Shown here: piece after piece, positions 1 through 8,973 of the stretch
How the letters are laid out: the number at the start of each line of letters is the position of its first letter
How positions within the stretch are numbered: position 1 is the first letter of the stretch
The notes under the pieces: model-generated
Seen by the model: the letters and a program-made list of their open reading frames with translations, nothing else
Database searches by the model: none
Told to the model about the DNA's origin: nothing
Position numbers and translations under genes: made by a program
From: Aquitalea sp. LB_tupeE
GTDB lineage: Bacteria; Pseudomonadota; Gammaproteobacteria; Burkholderiales; Chromobacteriaceae
Length of the DNA stretch: 64,000 bases
Assembly: GCF_013391415.1 (NCBI RefSeq)
Contig: NZ_JACAXB010000010.1
Span: forward strand, 1-64,000
Direction of reading: 5' to 3'

Positions 1-120
1 GTTTTTTTCGCGAAATCTGCACCTTACACCCTCAGCGGCATGTGCACGACGATGAAAAAACGCTTTGAAATCAAGGGCCACGTTTTTCACGAACTCTGCA
101 AACCTACAACAGAAAACGCA

Positions 121-153
121 AATGGCCTTGTTATCCGACAAGGCCATTTTTTT
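121..153 (+). terminator. Rho-independent terminator of a gene left of the window
   Basis: Ten-base perfect stem (121-130 with 139-148) around an 8-nt loop, followed by a run of T. It reads rightwards, so it closes a plus-strand gene whose body lies left of base 1. Bases 1-120 hold no convincing coding sequence. Confidence 0.8.
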
Positions 154-206
154 ATTTGTGCAGATTTGATCGTAACAATTGAATAGATCATGGCAATCAA
201 CATAAA

Positions 207-294
207 ATGCCATTGGTTTAAAAACCAATGCTATGCATGTCAATCCACAACAAAGCCTATTCAGGCTCTGCTTTCTTGTGCATGCCATTGGTTT
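207..294. promoter_or_regulatory. Palindrome plus direct repeat in the leader of the outer-membrane gene
   Basis: CATTGGTTT (211-219) and AAACCAATG (222-230) form a 9-bp dyad with a 2-base centre. The 13-mer ATGCCATTGGTTT occurs at 207-219 and again at 282-294. The arrangement, 50 to 140 bases before the start codon at 344, is that of a regulator site with a duplicated half-site. The binding protein is unknown; a role in mRNA folding is equally possible. Confidence 0.4.
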
Positions 295-343
295 TTACAA
301 TGCCGATTCAGAAACAAGCCAACTCCGAAAGTGAATCATCCGT

Positions 344-1180
344 ATGCGCCTTCTGCACACTACCCTTGCTGTTTGTTCTGCTGCCTGCCTCATCACCCCA
401 GCATTTGCTGCTAAAAGTTCAACTGGCAATGCCGACATTCTCGCTGCCAATAATCAGTACAGCCTCTACCTGCAAAATACCAAAATGGACTATGCGGAAA
501 CCGGTGGCAGCCATGGCTCTGCTCCGGGATTGCTGGATACGGAAAACGGCAATATCCCCGGTTTTGGCCTGAGCGCCACATCCATGTCCGACTGGGCGCT
601 GGGTAACGACTACCTGCAGTTCGACTTCAATTACAGCAACGGCAACATTGATTACGTGGGTTCGTACATCAACAGCAATGCCGGTTATGGTTCGGTCAAA
701 TCAAGCAGCACGGCTCACATCTACAACTACAGTGCCCGCTACGGCAAGGGCTTCAGTCTGTCCAAGCAAACCATGCTGACCCCCTATGTCGAACTGGGTC
801 ACCACCGCTGGGAACGCGGCCTGTCTGCCACCCAGGATGAAACCTACAGCCATAACTACGGCGGCCTGGGGTTGTTGTTGCAAGCAGCACCGGTCAACAA
901 ACTGGTCCTGAATGCGGATCTGTTTTATGGCCGCACCTTCCAGTCGAAAATCAGCACCAATAGCTACACGCTGCCAGAAGCCACGCTGGGCAACTCCTCT
1001 TTCAAGCGCTACGGTGTAGGGGCTGATTATGCGTTCAGCCAGCGCTTCCATGGCAAGATCAGCTACAGCCACGAAAGCTACTCGTATGGCATCAGCGATC
1101 TGAGCAGCTATGGCTATTACGAGCCCAACAGCACGACCAAGAACGACATCTTCCGCGTGGGCATCGGTTACGCCTTCTGA
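344..1180 (+). CDS. Outer-membrane beta-barrel protein, function unknown
   Basis: A 278-residue exported protein. Residues 1-22 form a signal peptide ending AFA. The mature part is rich in alternating aromatic and polar residues (YNYSARYGKG, YVELGHHRWERG, HGKISYSHESYSYG) and ends in GIGYAF; the C-terminal phenylalanine is the outer-membrane barrel assembly signal. The size fits an 8- to 12-strand barrel such as Opa- or autotransporter-barrel-like proteins. No enzyme motif is visible. It is monocistronic: preceded by an operator-like leader and followed by a strong terminator shared with the convergent gene. The ligand and physiological role cannot be read from the sequence. Confidence 0.75.
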   Translation: MRLLHTTLAVCSAACLITPAFAAKSSTGNADILAANNQYSLYLQNTKMDYAETGGSHGSAPGLLDTENGNIPGFGLSATSMSDWALGNDYLQFDFNYSNGNIDYVGSYINSNAGYGSVKSSSTAHIYNYSARYGKGFSLSKQTMLTPYVELGHHRWERGLSATQDETYSHNYGGLGLLLQAAPVNKLVLNADLFYGRTFQSKISTNSYTLPEATLGNSSFKRYGVGADYAFSQRFHGKISYSHESYSYGISDLSSYGYYEPNSTTKNDIFRVGIGYAF

Positions 1181-1189
1181 CAGGCAATG

Positions 1190-1226
1190 AAAAAACCGCA
1201 AGGGGCAGCCCTTGCGGTTTCTTTAT
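1190..1226. terminator. Bidirectional Rho-independent terminator
   Basis: Twelve-base perfect stem (1193-1204 with 1209-1220), loop GCAG, A-run on the left and T-rich tract on the right. It can end both the outer-membrane gene on the plus strand and the GGDEF/EAL gene arriving on the minus strand. Confidence 0.85.
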
Positions 1227-1244
1227 ATCCCTCTGCAGGCAGGC

Positions 1245-4052
1245 TCACTCACCCGGCAGCAGCGTTCCCTTGGCCAGCAAACCAGCAAACTCCTCCGGCG
1301 GCATCGGTTTGGCCAGCAGATAACCCTGAATGAGGTCACACCCTTCCTGTTTCAGGAAGTGCCACTGGTCTATGGTTTCCACCCCTTCAGCTACCACCTG
1401 CATGTTGAGGTTTTTCGCCATATTGATGATGGCCCGGGCAATGGCCGAGTCGTCCAGATCATTCGGGATGTCACGCACGAAAGAGCGGTCAATCTTCAGC
1501 TTGTCGGCCTTGAAGCGCTTGAGGTAGGACAGGCTGGAATAACCGGTACCAAAGTCATCAATCGACAGCTGCAAACCCATGCCCTTGATGCTATCGATGG
1601 CCTGCAAGGTACTGGTGACATCTTCCATGATTACACTTTCGGTCACTTCCACATCCAGCATGTCGGCAGACAGACCATGGCTGCTGAGCGCCTTTTCCAG
1701 CACCTCGGCCAGATCTTGCTGACGGAACTGCAAGGCGGACAGATTGATGGCCAGCGACATCTTGGGCAGCCCCTGGTCATGCCACAAGGCCAGCTGACGG
1801 CAGGCTTCACGAATCACCCAGTTACCGATCTGCACGATGAAGCCGCGCTCCTCGGCCACTTCAATGAAGCGTGCCGGGCCCAGAATGCCCAGTGAGGGGT
1901 GATTCCAGCGGATCAGCGCTTCGGCACCGGTAATACGGCCATCGGCCATGGCGACCTGTGGCTGGTAATGCAGGATAAACTCGTTGCGTTCCAGCGCAAA
2001 GCGCAGCTGGCTTTCAATGGCCAGAATCTCGCGCGCGCGGGCATTGAGGTCGGCAGTGTAGAACTTGTAGCTGTTGCGACCGGACGACTTGGCGTGATAC
2101 ATGGCCGCATCGGCATTGCGCACCAGGGTTTCAAAGTCTCGACCATCATCCGGGTACACGCTGATGCCAATGGACGGCGTGATGGTGATGGTGTGGTTGT
2201 GCAGTTCGATAGAAGCACCAAACGATTCACGAATACGCTCGGCGGCCAGCGCAGCCTCGCTGGGGTCGGAAATGGCAGGCAGCAGAATGATGAATTCGTC
2301 CCCGCCTTGACGCGCCACCGTCTCGCCCGCCGCCAGCGAAGACTTGATGCGGTCAGCCGCTACCTGCAACAGGATGTCCCCGGCCGAATGCCCAAGTGAC
2401 TCGTTGACAGTCTTGAAGCGGTCCAGGTCCAGCAGCAGCAAGGCCATCTGCTCGTTGTCACGGCAGGCATTATGAATGGCCAGTTCCACCCTGTCGTGCA
2501 TGTGTGCACGGTTGGGCAGGCTGGTGAGCACGTCAAAGTGCGCCAAGAACTGGATGCGCTCGTCTGCCGCCTTGCGTTCGGTCAGGTCACTGAAAATGGC
2601 CACATAGTGGGTGATTTCCGACAAGGGGTTACGCACGGCATTGATGGCCAGCCATTCCGGATAGATTTCACCGTTCTTGCGGCGATTCCAGATTTCCCCC
2701 TGCCACGAACCCTGATTATCAATGGCCTGCCACATGGTGCTGTAGAAGGCTTCATCATGGCGGCCAGAAGACAGGATGCTGGTTTTCTGACCCAGCACTT
2801 CCTGCTGCGAATAACCGGTGATCTCGGTAAAGGCCTTGTTGACGCTGCGAATGCGTTTTTCGCTGTCGGTAATCATGATGCCTTCCACGGTGTTTTCGAA
2901 CACCTTGGCCGCCAGCTGCACCCGTTCTTCTGCTGCGCGCTTTTCCGAAATGTCACGCACCATGCGCCACACCGCATTAATGCGGCCAAAAGCGTCACGC
3001 ATGGCAACGGTTTTCACACTGACCGGCACATGATTGCCAAAGCGGTTCATGTACACCGCTTCGAATTCGTCGCAATAACCGAAACGCAATACCTTGTTGT
3101 CCAGGTTGAAGCGCTCCAGCGCTTCGCTCTCCTGCCCCACCAGCGACCAGAAATTCTGCTGCTTGAGCTGGTCCAGGTTGTAGCACATCAGATTGAGAAA
3201 GGCCGGGTTGGCATCCATTACCTGACCATCCAGCGAACTAATGACAATACCGTCCAGATTGGACCAGAACAGTTCACGGTATTTGTTTTCGGAGCGGCGC
3301 AGCGCATCTTCCACTTCGCGGCGGCGCGAAATGTCTGCCTCCAGTGCCAGTGTCTTGGCGCGCAGCTCGTCAATCAGGCGCTTCAGTTCGGAGCGGGTCC
3401 ATTCAAGATGCTTGCCCAGCTTGCCGATTTCATCTCGCCTTGCCCAGTAGAATGGCGATTCCAGCTTGAGCTCAGCCAGCTGGGTAGCCTGCTCGGTCAG
3501 GCTGTGCATCGGCCGCAGGAAGCGGGAATGCAAAATGCTCATGATCAGCAAGATGGACAGCACCAGCTGTGCCACCAGAATCAGCAGGATGTTCTTGACC
3601 TGATTGTGCAGGGCATTGGCCAGATGTTCGGTATCGAATTCCAGCGTTACCTGGCCGATCTCCTCGCCACGGTAAATCACCGGCTTCTGCACGAAAGACA
3701 CGCCACCCACACGGCGCTCACTACGCAAGGCAGACAGGAATACCTGATTGGACTGGGTATCGGTCACACGAATGGATACCACCCGCGCGTCTTCCATCAC
3801 CGAGGAAATCAACGGGCTGCCAGCCTGGCGGCTCAGGTTCCATAACGGCTCCTGCATGCCCAGGGCAACAATGTCCAGCAAGCGTTTTTCGTCGGTTTCC
3901 AGTTGTGCCGTCAGGTTATCCCGCTGAATGTTGATACTCAGATAACTGATGATCGATGCAGGAATAAGCAAGCCGAGTACCACGGCGATCAAAAAGACCG
4001 CGCGCAGTGACAAACTGGAAGTGACTGGGTTTTTATCTTCTTGGGATGCCAT
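1245..4052 (-). CDS. Membrane-bound PAS-PAS-GGDEF-EAL c-di-GMP turnover protein
   Basis: A 935-residue inner-membrane signalling protein that makes and/or degrades cyclic di-GMP. A transmembrane segment at about 18-38 and another near 153-175 bracket a periplasmic sensor region. A HAMP-like linker and coiled coil follow, then two PAS domains (the second with GYSQQEVLGQ), then GGDEF and EAL domains. The diguanylate cyclase signature GGDEF (583-587) is intact, as is EAL (711-713) with DDFGTGYSS downstream, so both activities are possible. The inhibitory RxxD site expected just before GGDEF is absent (AAGE occupies it). It stands alone between two intergenic regions and is convergent with the outer-membrane gene. 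The input signal is unknown. Confidence 0.92.
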   Translation of the reverse strand: MASQEDKNPVTSSLSLRAVFLIAVVLGLLIPASIISYLSINIQRDNLTAQLETDEKRLLDIVALGMQEPLWNLSRQAGSPLISSVMEDARVVSIRVTDTQSNQVFLSALRSERRVGGVSFVQKPVIYRGEEIGQVTLEFDTEHLANALHNQVKNILLILVAQLVLSILLIMSILHSRFLRPMHSLTEQATQLAELKLESPFYWARRDEIGKLGKHLEWTRSELKRLIDELRAKTLALEADISRRREVEDALRRSENKYRELFWSNLDGIVISSLDGQVMDANPAFLNLMCYNLDQLKQQNFWSLVGQESEALERFNLDNKVLRFGYCDEFEAVYMNRFGNHVPVSVKTVAMRDAFGRINAVWRMVRDISEKRAAEERVQLAAKVFENTVEGIMITDSEKRIRSVNKAFTEITGYSQQEVLGQKTSILSSGRHDEAFYSTMWQAIDNQGSWQGEIWNRRKNGEIYPEWLAINAVRNPLSEITHYVAIFSDLTERKAADERIQFLAHFDVLTSLPNRAHMHDRVELAIHNACRDNEQMALLLLDLDRFKTVNESLGHSAGDILLQVAADRIKSSLAAGETVARQGGDEFIILLPAISDPSEAALAAERIRESFGASIELHNHTITITPSIGISVYPDDGRDFETLVRNADAAMYHAKSSGRNSYKFYTADLNARAREILAIESQLRFALERNEFILHYQPQVAMADGRITGAEALIRWNHPSLGILGPARFIEVAEERGFIVQIGNWVIREACRQLALWHDQGLPKMSLAINLSALQFRQQDLAEVLEKALSSHGLSADMLDVEVTESVIMEDVTSTLQAIDSIKGMGLQLSIDDFGTGYSSLSYLKRFKADKLKIDRSFVRDIPNDLDDSAIARAIINMAKNLNMQVVAEGVETIDQWHFLKQEGCDLIQGYLLAKPMPPEEFAGLLAKGTLLPGE

Positions 4053-4300
4053 TGGTCTTGATAATCAAAAAGCGTTAATGGCGCGAAACATCCGCCGGCA
4101 ATATTCAATGATGCAAAAACTGATGCTGCCAAAGCATGCGGGGAATGCACGCATGATAAGTCAGACCTTATTCCGTTATAAGCGATTTTTACTGCGTGAC
4201 GACAGTTTCTGCAACGCAGCGGACAGCCCATGGTCAATTTGCCATGCCCATGGCAGCAGCCTACAATCCTCTCCATTCCGAATTCCCCAGGATTGGCCTG

Positions 4301-5620
4301 ATGTCACACATGCACTATGACACTATTATTTCAGCACGCTGGATCATTACCGTGGAAAACGATGGTGAGGTTCTGGAAAACCATGCCATTGCCATCAAAG
4401 ACGGCAGAATAGCCCAGATCTTGCCGATCGCACAGTGCGGCAACCTGCAAGCGGATGAAACCATCACGCTGGACAACCATGTGCTGATGCCCGGCCTGAT
4501 CAACCTGCACGGCCACTCCGCCATGACGCTGTTGCGCGGCATGGCCGACGACAAGGCACTGATGGACTGGCTGAACAACCACATCTGGCCGGCAGAAGGC
4601 AAACATGTACGTGATGACTTCGTGTTTGATGGTGCCAGCCTGGCCATGGCGGAGATGATTCGCGGTGGCACCACCACCATCAACGACATGTACTTCTTCC
4701 ATGACGCCATGGCCCGCGCCGGGCTGGCTTCCGGCATGCGTACCTTTGTCGGCTGCTCCATCCTGGAGTTCCCCACCAATTACGGCAGCAACGCCGGCGA
4801 ATACATCAGCAAGGGCATGGAAGAGCGCAAGGCCTTCCTGGGCGAAGAACTGATTACCTTCACCCTGGCCCCGCACGCACCGTATACCGTGTCCGACACC
4901 ACCTTCCGCCAGGTGGTGGAGCTGGCCGAACGCGAAAACATGCTGATTCACTGCCACATCCACGAAACCGCAGATGAAGTAGCCGGTAGCGTGACCGAAC
5001 ACCAGCAACGTCCGCTGGCCCGCCTGGCCAAACTGGGCTTGCTCACCCCGCGTTTGATTGCCGCGCACATGGTGCATCTGGACAGCGCAGAAATAGAAGC
5101 TGCCGCCCAGCATGGCATTTCCATTGCCCACAACCCGGCGTCCAACATGAAGCTGGCTTCCGGCATCGCCCCGGTACCGGCTTTGCTGGCAGCTGGCGTC
5201 AATGTGGGTATCGGCACCGATGGTGCGGCCTCCAACAACAAGCTGGACATGCTGTCCGAAACCCGTCTGGCCGCCCTGCTGGCCAAAGTAGGCACACTGG
5301 ACCCGACCGCCGTACCGGCGGCCACCGCCATCCGCATGGCCACGCTCAATGGTGCCAAGGCACTGGGCATTGCCGACAAGGTGGGTTCGGTCAAACAGGG
5401 CAAACAGGCCGACCTGATTGCCATCGACCTTTCAGCGCTGGAAACCGCGCCGGCTTTCGACCCGGTATCGCATGTGGTCTATGCCGCCGGACGCGAGCAG
5501 GTCAGTCATGTCTGGGTCAAGGGCCGCGCCCTGCTCACCCAGCGTCAGCTGACCACCCTGGACGAAGCAGATCTCAAGGCGCGTGGTGAAGACTGGCGCA
5601 AACGTATTCTGGCGAGGTAA
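4301..5620 (+). CDS. mtaD: 5-methylthioadenosine / S-adenosylhomocysteine deaminase
   Basis: A 439-residue cytoplasmic metal-dependent amidohydrolase. It is expected to deaminate methylthioadenosine to methylthioinosine, and possibly S-adenosylhomocysteine or adenosine. The metal ligands are visible: HGHSAMTLLRG (H-x-H), HCHIHET, HMVHLD and GTDGAASNNKLDM, the pattern of the TRZ/ATZ family. An upstream extension to 4196 is open, but the start at 4301 (MSHMHYDT) is preferred because AGGA lies about 10 bases upstream. Chromobacterium violaceum has a characterised enzyme of this family. The gene ends 3 bases before ubiG, so the two are co-transcribed; both consume products of SAM metabolism or SAM itself. 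Confidence 0.88.
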   Translation: MSHMHYDTIISARWIITVENDGEVLENHAIAIKDGRIAQILPIAQCGNLQADETITLDNHVLMPGLINLHGHSAMTLLRGMADDKALMDWLNNHIWPAEGKHVRDDFVFDGASLAMAEMIRGGTTTINDMYFFHDAMARAGLASGMRTFVGCSILEFPTNYGSNAGEYISKGMEERKAFLGEELITFTLAPHAPYTVSDTTFRQVVELAERENMLIHCHIHETADEVAGSVTEHQQRPLARLAKLGLLTPRLIAAHMVHLDSAEIEAAAQHGISIAHNPASNMKLASGIAPVPALLAAGVNVGIGTDGAASNNKLDMLSETRLAALLAKVGTLDPTAVPAATAIRMATLNGAKALGIADKVGSVKQGKQADLIAIDLSALETAPAFDPVSHVVYAAGREQVSHVWVKGRALLTQRQLTTLDEADLKARGEDWRKRILAR

Positions 5621-5623
5621 GCA

Positions 5624-6325
5624 ATGAGCAATGTAGACGATCTGGAAATCGACAAATTCAGTCAGCTGGCCCACAAATGGTGGGACAAGGACAGCGAATT
5701 CAAGCCGCTGCATGAAATCAATCCGCTGCGTCTGGACTATATCGATGACTTTGCCGGTATCAAGGATCTCAAAGTCCTGGACGTAGGCTGTGGCGGCGGC
5801 ATTCTGGCCGAGAGCATGGCACAGCGCGGTGCGCAGGTAACCGGAATCGACCTGGCCAAGAAGTCGCTGAAAGTGGCCCAGCTGCACAGCCTGGAGTCGG
5901 GCGTTGCCGTGGAATACCGCTGTGTTGCGGTGGAGGACCTGGCCGACGAAGCAGCAGGCAGTTTTGATGTGGTGACCTGCATGGAAATGCTGGAACACGT
6001 GCCGGACCCGGAAAGCGTGGTGCGCAGCTGTGCCCGCCTGGTGAAACCGGGTGGCTGGGTGTTCTTTTCCACCCTGAACCGCAATGCCAAGGCTTACCTG
6101 CTGGCAGTGGTAGGCGCGGAATACGTGCTCAACATGCTGCCGCGTGGCACCCATGAATATGCGCGCTTTCTCAAGCCTTCCGAGCTGTCGCGCATGGCGC
6201 GCAATGCCGGGCTGGAAATCTGCAACGTCAGCGGCATGAGCTACAACCCGCTCACCCGCATCTATGCACTGGGGGACGATACCCAGGTGAACTACCTGAT
6301 GGCAACTCGCCGCGCCATCGCGTAA
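5624..6325 (+). CDS. ubiG: Ubiquinone biosynthesis O-methyltransferase
   Basis: A 233-residue class I SAM-dependent methyltransferase that performs both O-methylations of the ubiquinone ring (polyprenyl-dihydroxybenzoate and demethylubiquinol). The SAM-binding motif I is [16 protein letters not shown], followed by VTGIDLA and the post-I motif; [16 protein letters not shown] is typical of UbiG. Length matches the family (about 235-245). It starts 3 bases after the mtaD stop. Placement next to a deaminase that clears methylthioadenosine/homocysteine products is common in related bacteria and may relieve product inhibition of methylation (inference). A terminator follows directly. Confidence 0.93.
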   Translation: MSNVDDLEIDKFSQLAHKWWDKDSEFKPLHEINPLRLDYIDDFAGIKDLKVLDVGCGGGILAESMAQRGAQVTGIDLAKKSLKVAQLHSLESGVAVEYRCVAVEDLADEAAGSFDVVTCMEMLEHVPDPESVVRSCARLVKPGGWVFFSTLNRNAKAYLLAVVGAEYVLNMLPRGTHEYARFLKPSELSRMARNAGLEICNVSGMSYNPLTRIYALGDDTQVNYLMATRRAIA

Positions 6326-6352
6326 TCCCCGCTGTTACAGTAGATGATCACA

Positions 6353-6389
6353 CCCCTGCCCGGTTTCTTGCAGGCAGGGGTTTTCTTTT
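6353..6389 (+). terminator. Terminator of mtaD-ubiG
   Basis: CCCCTGCC (6353-6360) pairs with GGCAGGGG (6373-6380) around a 12-nt loop, followed by TTTTCTTTT. It reads rightwards. Confidence 0.8.
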
Positions 6390-6420
6390 GCCTGCCGCAC
6401 AGCACCGGGAAGCAGACCAT

Positions 6421-6449
6421 AAAAAAAGGCCTTCGCCGCAGCGAAGGCC
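6421..6449 (-). terminator. Orphan minus-strand terminator
   Basis: GGCCTTCGC (6428-6436) and GCGAAGGCC (6441-6449) form a perfect 9-bp stem with loop CGCA. The minus-strand product ends in seven U (6427-6421). On the plus strand no T-run follows, so it is directional. Confidence 0.75.
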
Positions 6450-6586
6450 CCAATCATCCCCCGGTCCAGGACCGGTAAACAACCCGCTAGATTACGAGAA
6501 CACACATTGCCGCACACACGTGGCACTGCCTGCCCAAGTACGCGTTTGAAAGCCCCATTCCTCGTGTCAGCGATTTTCAAACAAGC
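6421..6586 (-). ncRNA. Putative small RNA between ubiG and the GntR gene
   Basis: A minus-strand terminator (stem 6428-6449, then seven U) has no minus-strand gene feeding it. About 145 bases upstream on the same strand is a promoter-like pair, TTGTAC and TATTAT with an 18-base spacer. A transcript of about 165 nt would run from near 6586 to 6421 and also contain the 7-bp hairpin CCGGTCC/GGACCGG (6461-6475). A 23-codon reading frame beginning MGLSNAYLG lies inside but its Shine-Dalgarno spacing is poor. The region is otherwise the only sizeable gene-free gap here (6326-6783). Targets are unknown. Confidence 0.4.
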
Positions 6587-6592
6587 GTTCGA

Positions 6593-6622
6593 ATAATAAA
6601 ACCAAAACAGAAAACTGTACAA
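6593..6622 (-). promoter_or_regulatory. Sigma-70-like promoter for the putative small RNA
   Basis: On the minus strand TTGTAC (6617-6622) and TATTAT (6593-6598) are separated by 18 bases. The -10 matches 5 of 6 consensus bases, the -35 only 3. It is supported mainly by the matching orphan terminator downstream. Confidence 0.35.
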
Positions 6623-6783
6623 GGGATTTCCCTGATACCGGACTGGATGCGCGACAAAATGCAACAGTCGGCATGGCACACTCATCGGCAGGGCAACAGA
6701 CCGACTGCCCGACAATTCCACATTCCAATTGCCGAATCAGCCAATATATATGAAAATAATAATATTCGATAATGGAGACACTG

Positions 6784-7455
6784 ATGACGTTCAAGGCCAA
6801 CGATTCGCTCACCGAGCAAATCGCCCAATACCTCGGTAAAAAAATCATCCAGGGTGAAATGGCACCGGGAGAACGGATTCAGGAATTGCGGATAGCCGCC
6901 GAGCTGGAAGTCAGCCGCGGCTCGGTGCGTGAGGCGCTGCTGATCCTGCAACGCCGTCACCTGGTGGAAATCTACCCGCGGCGCGGTGCCATGGTGTCCA
7001 GCATTTCCAGCACCGACGTGCGAGACTTTTTTGAACTGTGGTTCATGCTGCTGGACCGGGTAGTGACCAATCTGGCCAGCAACTGGAAAAACGACGACCT
7101 GGCCCGTTTTTTCGAGCTGATGTCCACGCTGGACGAATGTCATCGCAAGGATGACATGCCAGCCTACTTCGACTGCGGCGTGGAATTCTTGCGCGCGCTG
7201 TACGACTTCTCCAGTAACCGTTACATGAGCGCCACCTTGCAGGATCTGCTGCCGCTCACCCAGCGCTGCCTGTATGCCATCCTGCGCGCCGGTCGTTCGC
7301 AGATGGATCGCACCCAGCAGTTCCTGGATGACCTGCTCAAGACCATCATTGCCCGCGACACCACCCGCCTGCGCATCATGGTCGCGGAATTCGGCCAGGA
7401 CTACAGCAAGCTGGCCCAGCAATCTGCCGAGGCGCTGGCCGGAAGCACGGGCTGA
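6784..7455 (+). CDS. GntR-family regulator, FCD (FadR) subfamily
   Basis: A 223-residue DNA-binding repressor/activator. The N-terminal winged helix (about 5-70) shows the GntR pattern: LTEQIAQYLGKKIIQGEMAPGE, then the helix-turn-helix LEVSRGSVREALLILQRR. The remaining residues form the all-helical FCD ligand domain, whose usual effectors are small organic acids. An ATG at 6772 is in frame, but 6784 is chosen because GGAG lies 6 bases before it. It is a single-gene unit with its own terminator, and no adjacent metabolic gene reveals the effector. Confidence 0.85.
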   Translation: MTFKANDSLTEQIAQYLGKKIIQGEMAPGERIQELRIAAELEVSRGSVREALLILQRRHLVEIYPRRGAMVSSISSTDVRDFFELWFMLLDRVVTNLASNWKNDDLARFFELMSTLDECHRKDDMPAYFDCGVEFLRALYDFSSNRYMSATLQDLLPLTQRCLYAILRAGRSQMDRTQQFLDDLLKTIIARDTTRLRIMVAEFGQDYSKLAQQSAEALAGSTG

Positions 7456-7475
7456 ACACAGCTCACCTTAATGAC

Positions 7476-7501
7476 AAAGGCCGCTCATCGAGCGGCCTTT
7501 T
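7476..7501. terminator. Bidirectional terminator between GntR gene and folA
   Basis: GGCCGCT and AGCGGCC form a stem with a short loop, flanked by AAA on the left and TTTT on the right. It serves the plus-strand regulator and the minus-strand thyA-folA unit. Confidence 0.75.
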
Positions 7502-7519
7502 GCTTGGAATGGCTATTGT

Positions 7520-8014
7520 TCAGCCCGGCTTGCGCTGATAGTCGACAAAGGCATACACCAGCCCCTTGTCGCTGGTGAAACTGCTGCGCGCCACTTCCTG
7601 CCATGCAGCCGCACTCACCTCAGGGAAATAAGCGTCGCCGTCAAACGCAGCATCAATCTCGGTCAGCCGCAGAGCATCTGCCAATGCCATCGCCTGACGG
7701 TACAAATCGGCACCGCCAATCAGGCAGACTTCAGGCACCCCATCGGCCATGAGCAGCGCCTGTTCCAGCGAATGCGCCACATCAACACCAGCTGCCTGCC
7801 AGTCTGACTGGCGGGTGATGACGATATTGCGCCTTCCCGGCAAGGGGCGGCCGATGGAATCGTAGGTTTTGCGGCCCATCAGCACCGGCTTGCCCAGTGT
7901 TACCGCCTTGAAGTGCTTGAGGTCTTCCGGCAAATGCCAGGGCAAGGTGTTGTTGATGCCGATCACGCCATTGCGGGCCTTGGCCGCCACCAGCGTCAGT
8001 ACAGGCTTGCTCAT
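7520..8014 (-). CDS. folA: Dihydrofolate reductase
   Basis: A 164-residue NADPH-dependent reductase regenerating tetrahydrofolate. The substrate and cofactor motifs are clear: [25 protein letters not shown] (active-site WHLPED region), [20 protein letters not shown] and the C-terminal [11 protein letters not shown]. Length is normal. The ATG overlaps the thyA stop by 4 bases (ATGA), so the genes are translationally coupled. This makes metabolic sense: ThyA oxidises methylene-tetrahydrofolate to dihydrofolate and FolA reduces it back. Confidence 0.96.
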   Translation of the reverse strand: MSKPVLTLVAAKARNGVIGINNTLPWHLPEDLKHFKAVTLGKPVLMGRKTYDSIGRPLPGRRNIVITRQSDWQAAGVDVAHSLEQALLMADGVPEVCLIGGADLYRQAMALADALRLTEIDAAFDGDAYFPEVSAAAWQEVARSSFTSDKGLVYAFVDYQRKPG

Positions 8015-8805
8015 ACGGCTACCGCTCCCTTGATGTGCGGATGCGGGTCGTACCCTTCCAGCGTGAAGTCATCGAAGGTGAAGGCAAACAGGTCGGTCAC
8101 AGCCGGGTTGATCTTCATCTGCGGCAGCGGGCGCGGCTCGCGGCTCAGTTGCAGACGGGTCTGCTCTAGGTGGTTGCTATACAGGTGGGCATCACCCAGC
8201 GTATGCACGAAATCACCGGGCTTGAGGCCGCACACCTGCGCCACCATCATGGTGAGCAAGGCATAGGAGGCAATATTGAAGGGCACGCCCAGGAAAATAT
8301 CGGCCGAACGCTGATACAGCTGGCAGGACAGCTTGCCGTCCGCCACATAAAACTGGAACAGGCTGTGGCAAGGCGGCAAGGCCATTTCATCCACCAGCGC
8401 CGGGTTCCAGGCCGACACAATCAAACGGCGCGAATCGGGATTGCGCTTGATCATCTCCACCACATTGCTGATCTGGTCGATATGGCGGCCATCGGGAGCC
8501 GGCCAGCTGCGCCATTGATAACCGTATACCGGGCCCAGGTCGCCGTTTTCATCGGCCCATTCATCCCAGATGGAAACGCCGTTTTCTTTCAAATAACGGA
8601 TATTGGTATCGCCGGACAAAAACCACAGCAATTCGTGAATGATGGAGCGCAGATGACACTTCTTGGTGGTGATCAGCGGAAAACCCTGTTGCAGGTCGAA
8701 GCGCATCTGGTAGCCAAACACCGAGCGGGTGCCGGTGCCGGTGCGGTCGGACTTGTCATGGCCATGTTCCAGCACATGGCGCATCAGGTCGAGGTACTGT
8801 TTCAT
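8011..8805 (-). CDS. thyA: Thymidylate synthase
   Basis: A 264-residue enzyme converting dUMP to dTMP with methylene-tetrahydrofolate. The start [15 protein letters not shown] at 8805 gives exactly the usual 264 residues; an open frame continues upstream but without homology. Seen are [17 protein letters not shown] (phosphate-binding arginine) and [12 protein letters not shown] with the catalytic cysteine, followed by [23 protein letters not shown]. It is the first gene of a thyA-folA operon, divergent from flhB. Confidence 0.97.
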   Translation of the reverse strand: MKQYLDLMRHVLEHGHDKSDRTGTGTRSVFGYQMRFDLQQGFPLITTKKCHLRSIIHELLWFLSGDTNIRYLKENGVSIWDEWADENGDLGPVYGYQWRSWPAPDGRHIDQISNVVEMIKRNPDSRRLIVSAWNPALVDEMALPPCHSLFQFYVADGKLSCQLYQRSADIFLGVPFNIASYALLTMMVAQVCGLKPGDFVHTLGDAHLYSNHLEQTRLQLSREPRPLPQMKINPAVTDLFAFTFDDFTLEGYDPHPHIKGAVAV

Positions 8806-8973
8806 GCTGCCATCCATCAAGTTCAATCTATGGATTGTACCTGAGCCAGGGCTGCACAGCACAGTCCCTCCCGCTGGCAAACCCAATAACCACAAGCCAA
8901 AAGGGGCTGGCCTGCTGCCCCCGGCATACGCTACCATCCGCTTTAAAATACAACGTCAGAAAACAGGGGCTAA

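Noticed and set aside
51-183. Short plus-strand open frame at the left edge
   Set aside because: It passes through the terminator at 121-153 and ends just after it.
2472-3845. 457-codon open frame opposite the GGDEF/EAL gene
   Set aside because: It is the antisense shadow of a GC-rich coding region without protein-like composition; the same holds for similar long antisense frames at 8.2-8.8, 10.6-11.9, 22.9-24.8, 28.7-30.4 and 58.3-59.8 kb.
6335-6721. 128-codon minus-strand open frame between ubiG and the GntR gene
   Set aside because: It runs through two terminators and has no family resemblance; the small-RNA reading explains the signals better.
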